Assembly: GCA_941918925.1 (NCBI GenBank)
Contig: OW799234.1
Coordinates: 60,058,968-60,122,967, forward strand
Direction of reading: 5' to 3'
Length of the DNA: 64,000 nucleotides
Source of the DNA: Phyto melanocephala
Lineage: Eukaryota; Arthropoda; Insecta; Diptera; Rhinophoridae
A program made the translations under genes and the position numbers. Below are positions 62,401 to 64,000 of the stretch, piece after piece (the first letter of the stretch is position 1; each line of letters begins with the position of its first letter). The notes beneath the pieces were generated by a model. The model did no database searches and had not been told where the DNA came from. It saw nothing but the letters and a program-made list of their open reading frames with translations.

Positions 62401-64000
62401 ACCCAATTGACCAAAAAGTGACTTTCATACAATTAGTTTTTTGAAAAAGTTGTTTTAGAAAAAAATATATTGAAAGAAACGTGGTATGACAAAATGTAGC
62501 CAGTACCATCCTCTATCATACCTCATGTTCCCATTTTAGGCACATCCCTTTATTTTGACCCAATTGACCAAAAAGTTATTTCAGTGACTTTCATACAATT
62601 AGTTTTTTGAAAAAGTCGTTCTAGAAAAAAGTATATTGAAAGAAACGTGGTATGAGGAAATGTAGCCAGTACCATCTTCTGTTAAACGTAATTTTTCGAT
62701 TTTTGGCACTTCTCTTTATTTTGACCCAATTGACCATAAAGTGATTTCAGAGACTTTCATACAATTAGTTTTTTTTAAAAAGTTGTTCTAGAAAAAAGTA
62801 TATTGAAAGAAACGGGATATGAGAAAATCTAGATCATACCTCATTCTACCGTATCCAATTTTCCAATTTTTGGCACATCTCTTTATCTTGACCCAATTGA
62901 TCAAAAAGTTATTTCAGTGACTTTCATACAATTAGTTTTTTGAAAAAGTTGTTCTAGAAAAAAGTATATTGAAAGAAACGTGGTATAAGAAAATGTAGCC
63001 AGTACCATCTTCTATCACACCTCATGTTCCCATTTTTGGCACATCTCTTTATTTTGACCCAATTGACCAAAAAAGTTATTTCAGTGACTTTCATACAATT
63101 AGTTTTTTTTAAAAGTTGTTCTAGAAAAAGTATATTGAAAGAAACAGGATATAAGAAAATCTAGATCATACCTTCCTCTACCGTGTCCAATTTTCAAATT
63201 TGTGGCACATCTCTTTATTTTGACCCAATTGACCAAAAAGTGACTTTCATACAATTAGTTTTTTGAAAAAGTTGTTCTAGAAAAAAATATATTGAAAGAA
63301 ACGTGGTATGACAAAATGTAGCCAGTACCATCCTCTATCATACCTCATGTTCCCATTTGAGGTATGAGAAAATGTAGCCAGTACCATCCTCTATCATACC
63401 TCATGTTCCTATTTTTGGCACATCTCTTTATTTTGACCCAATTGACCAAAAAGTTATTTCAGTGACTCATACAATTAGTTTTTTGAAAAAGTTGTTCTAG
63501 AAAAAATTATATTGAAAGAAACGGGATATGAGGAAATCTAGATCATACCTTCCTCTACCGTGTCCAATTTTCCAATTTTTGGCACATCTCTTTATTTTGA
63601 CCCAATTGACCAATAAGTGATTTCAGTGACTTTCATAAAATTAGTTTTTTTAAAAAGTTGTTCTAGAAAGAAGTATATTGAAAGAAACGGGATATGAGGA
63701 AATCTAGATCACACCTTCCTCTACTGTGTCCAATTTTCCACTTTTCGGCACATCTCTTTATTTTGACCCAATTGACCAAAAAGTGACTTTCATACAATTA
63801 GTTTTTTGAAAAAGTTGTTCTAGAAAAAAATATATTGAAAGAAACGTGGTATGACACAATGTAGCCAGTACCATCCTCTATCATACCTCATGTTCCCATT
63901 TGAGGTATGAGAAAATGTAGCCAGTACCATCCTCTATCATACCTCATGTTCCTATTTTTGGCACATCTCTGTATTTTGACCCAATTGACCAAAAAGTTAT
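50445..64000 (-). repeat. Satellite array, about 166-bp monomers, reverse orientation (distal part, runs off the window)
   Basis: The reverse-orientation array resumes in register after the insertion and continues to the last base. By length divided by period there are about 82 monomers. The subtypes match the proximal part, including the TTAAACGTGATTTTCC and TTGGTAGAAACGGG types. Irregular joints lie at 51590-51600 (CATATAAGTGATTTC), at 51877, 52422, 52635, 58642, 59185, 63357 and 63900 (CCCATTTGAGGTATGAG), and at about 52743, 58750 and 63466 (AGTGACTCATACAATTAG). No genes are present. Confidence 0.97.
56941..61662 (-). repeat. 4.7-kb higher-order satellite block, with a second copy beginning at about 61663
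   Basis: An ordered set of rare variants repeats at an offset of 4715-4722 bp: the CCTCTCTCATACC monomer (56971 and 61693), AAAAAGTCGTTCTAG (57895 and 62610), TTAAACGTAATTTTTCG (57965 and 62685), TCTTTATCTTGACCC (about 58167 and 62881), and the CCCATTTGAGG joints (58642/59185 and 63357/63900). The second copy is cut by the window end, so unit length beyond this is not known. Confidence 0.85.

Noticed and set aside
6347..64000. Possible CRISPR-like array, because of regularly spaced repeats
   Set aside because: The period is 166 bp, most of each unit is conserved, and the context is a eukaryotic satellite with fly-type transposons. There are no unique spacers and no cas genes.

Overview
The window is eukaryotic repetitive DNA, most likely heterochromatin of a higher fly (Diptera, Brachycera). 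I infer the host from three things. The LTR retrotransposon at the left edge carries a primer-binding site matching the Drosophila-type lysine tRNA (CUU). An element near 48.5-50.4 kb has the layout of the dipteran DINE-1/mini-me family (Helitron-like, non-autonomous). The DNA is very A+T-rich and filled by a tandem satellite. There is no ordinary host gene, tRNA, rRNA or CRISPR array that I can support.

Layout. (1) 1-6346: a Ty3/gypsy-type LTR retrotransposon on the minus strand, cut by the window start. Reading 5' to 3' on its own strand it has a probable long 5' LTR (about 6346-4643), a tRNA-Lys primer-binding site (4633-4616), an A-rich leader, gag (3996-2794), a -1 frameshift signal, and pol (protease, reverse transcriptase, RNase H, integrase) running off the left end. 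Pol carries two frameshifts and one in-frame stop, so this copy is broken. (2) 6347-30928: satellite array of about 166-bp monomers in one orientation. It contains a 7.1-kb head-to-tail segmental duplication and further multi-monomer blocks. (3) About 30926: the array flips orientation. A 217-bp inverted repeat, identical in both arms by my reading, flanks the flip. (4) 30926-48544 and 50445-64000: the same satellite in reverse orientation, with its own monomer subtypes and higher-order repeats of several kb. It continues past the window end. (5) 48545-50444: a DINE-1/mini-me-like element inserted precisely in a T-run of one monomer. Its 3' half is duplicated in tandem and the second copy is split by another repeat.

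How the parts relate. The satellite appears to be the substrate and the other elements are insertions in it. The retrotransposon LTR abuts the first monomer directly. The DINE-1-like element interrupts a monomer type whose uninterrupted copies can be seen elsewhere in the array. Monomers share a strongly conserved core and differ mainly in one block of about 50 bp. Those block types differ between the two orientation domains, which suggests the two domains were homogenised separately. About 336 monomers is my estimate from length divided by period, not a count. All similarity statements are by eye; no alignment or database search was run.
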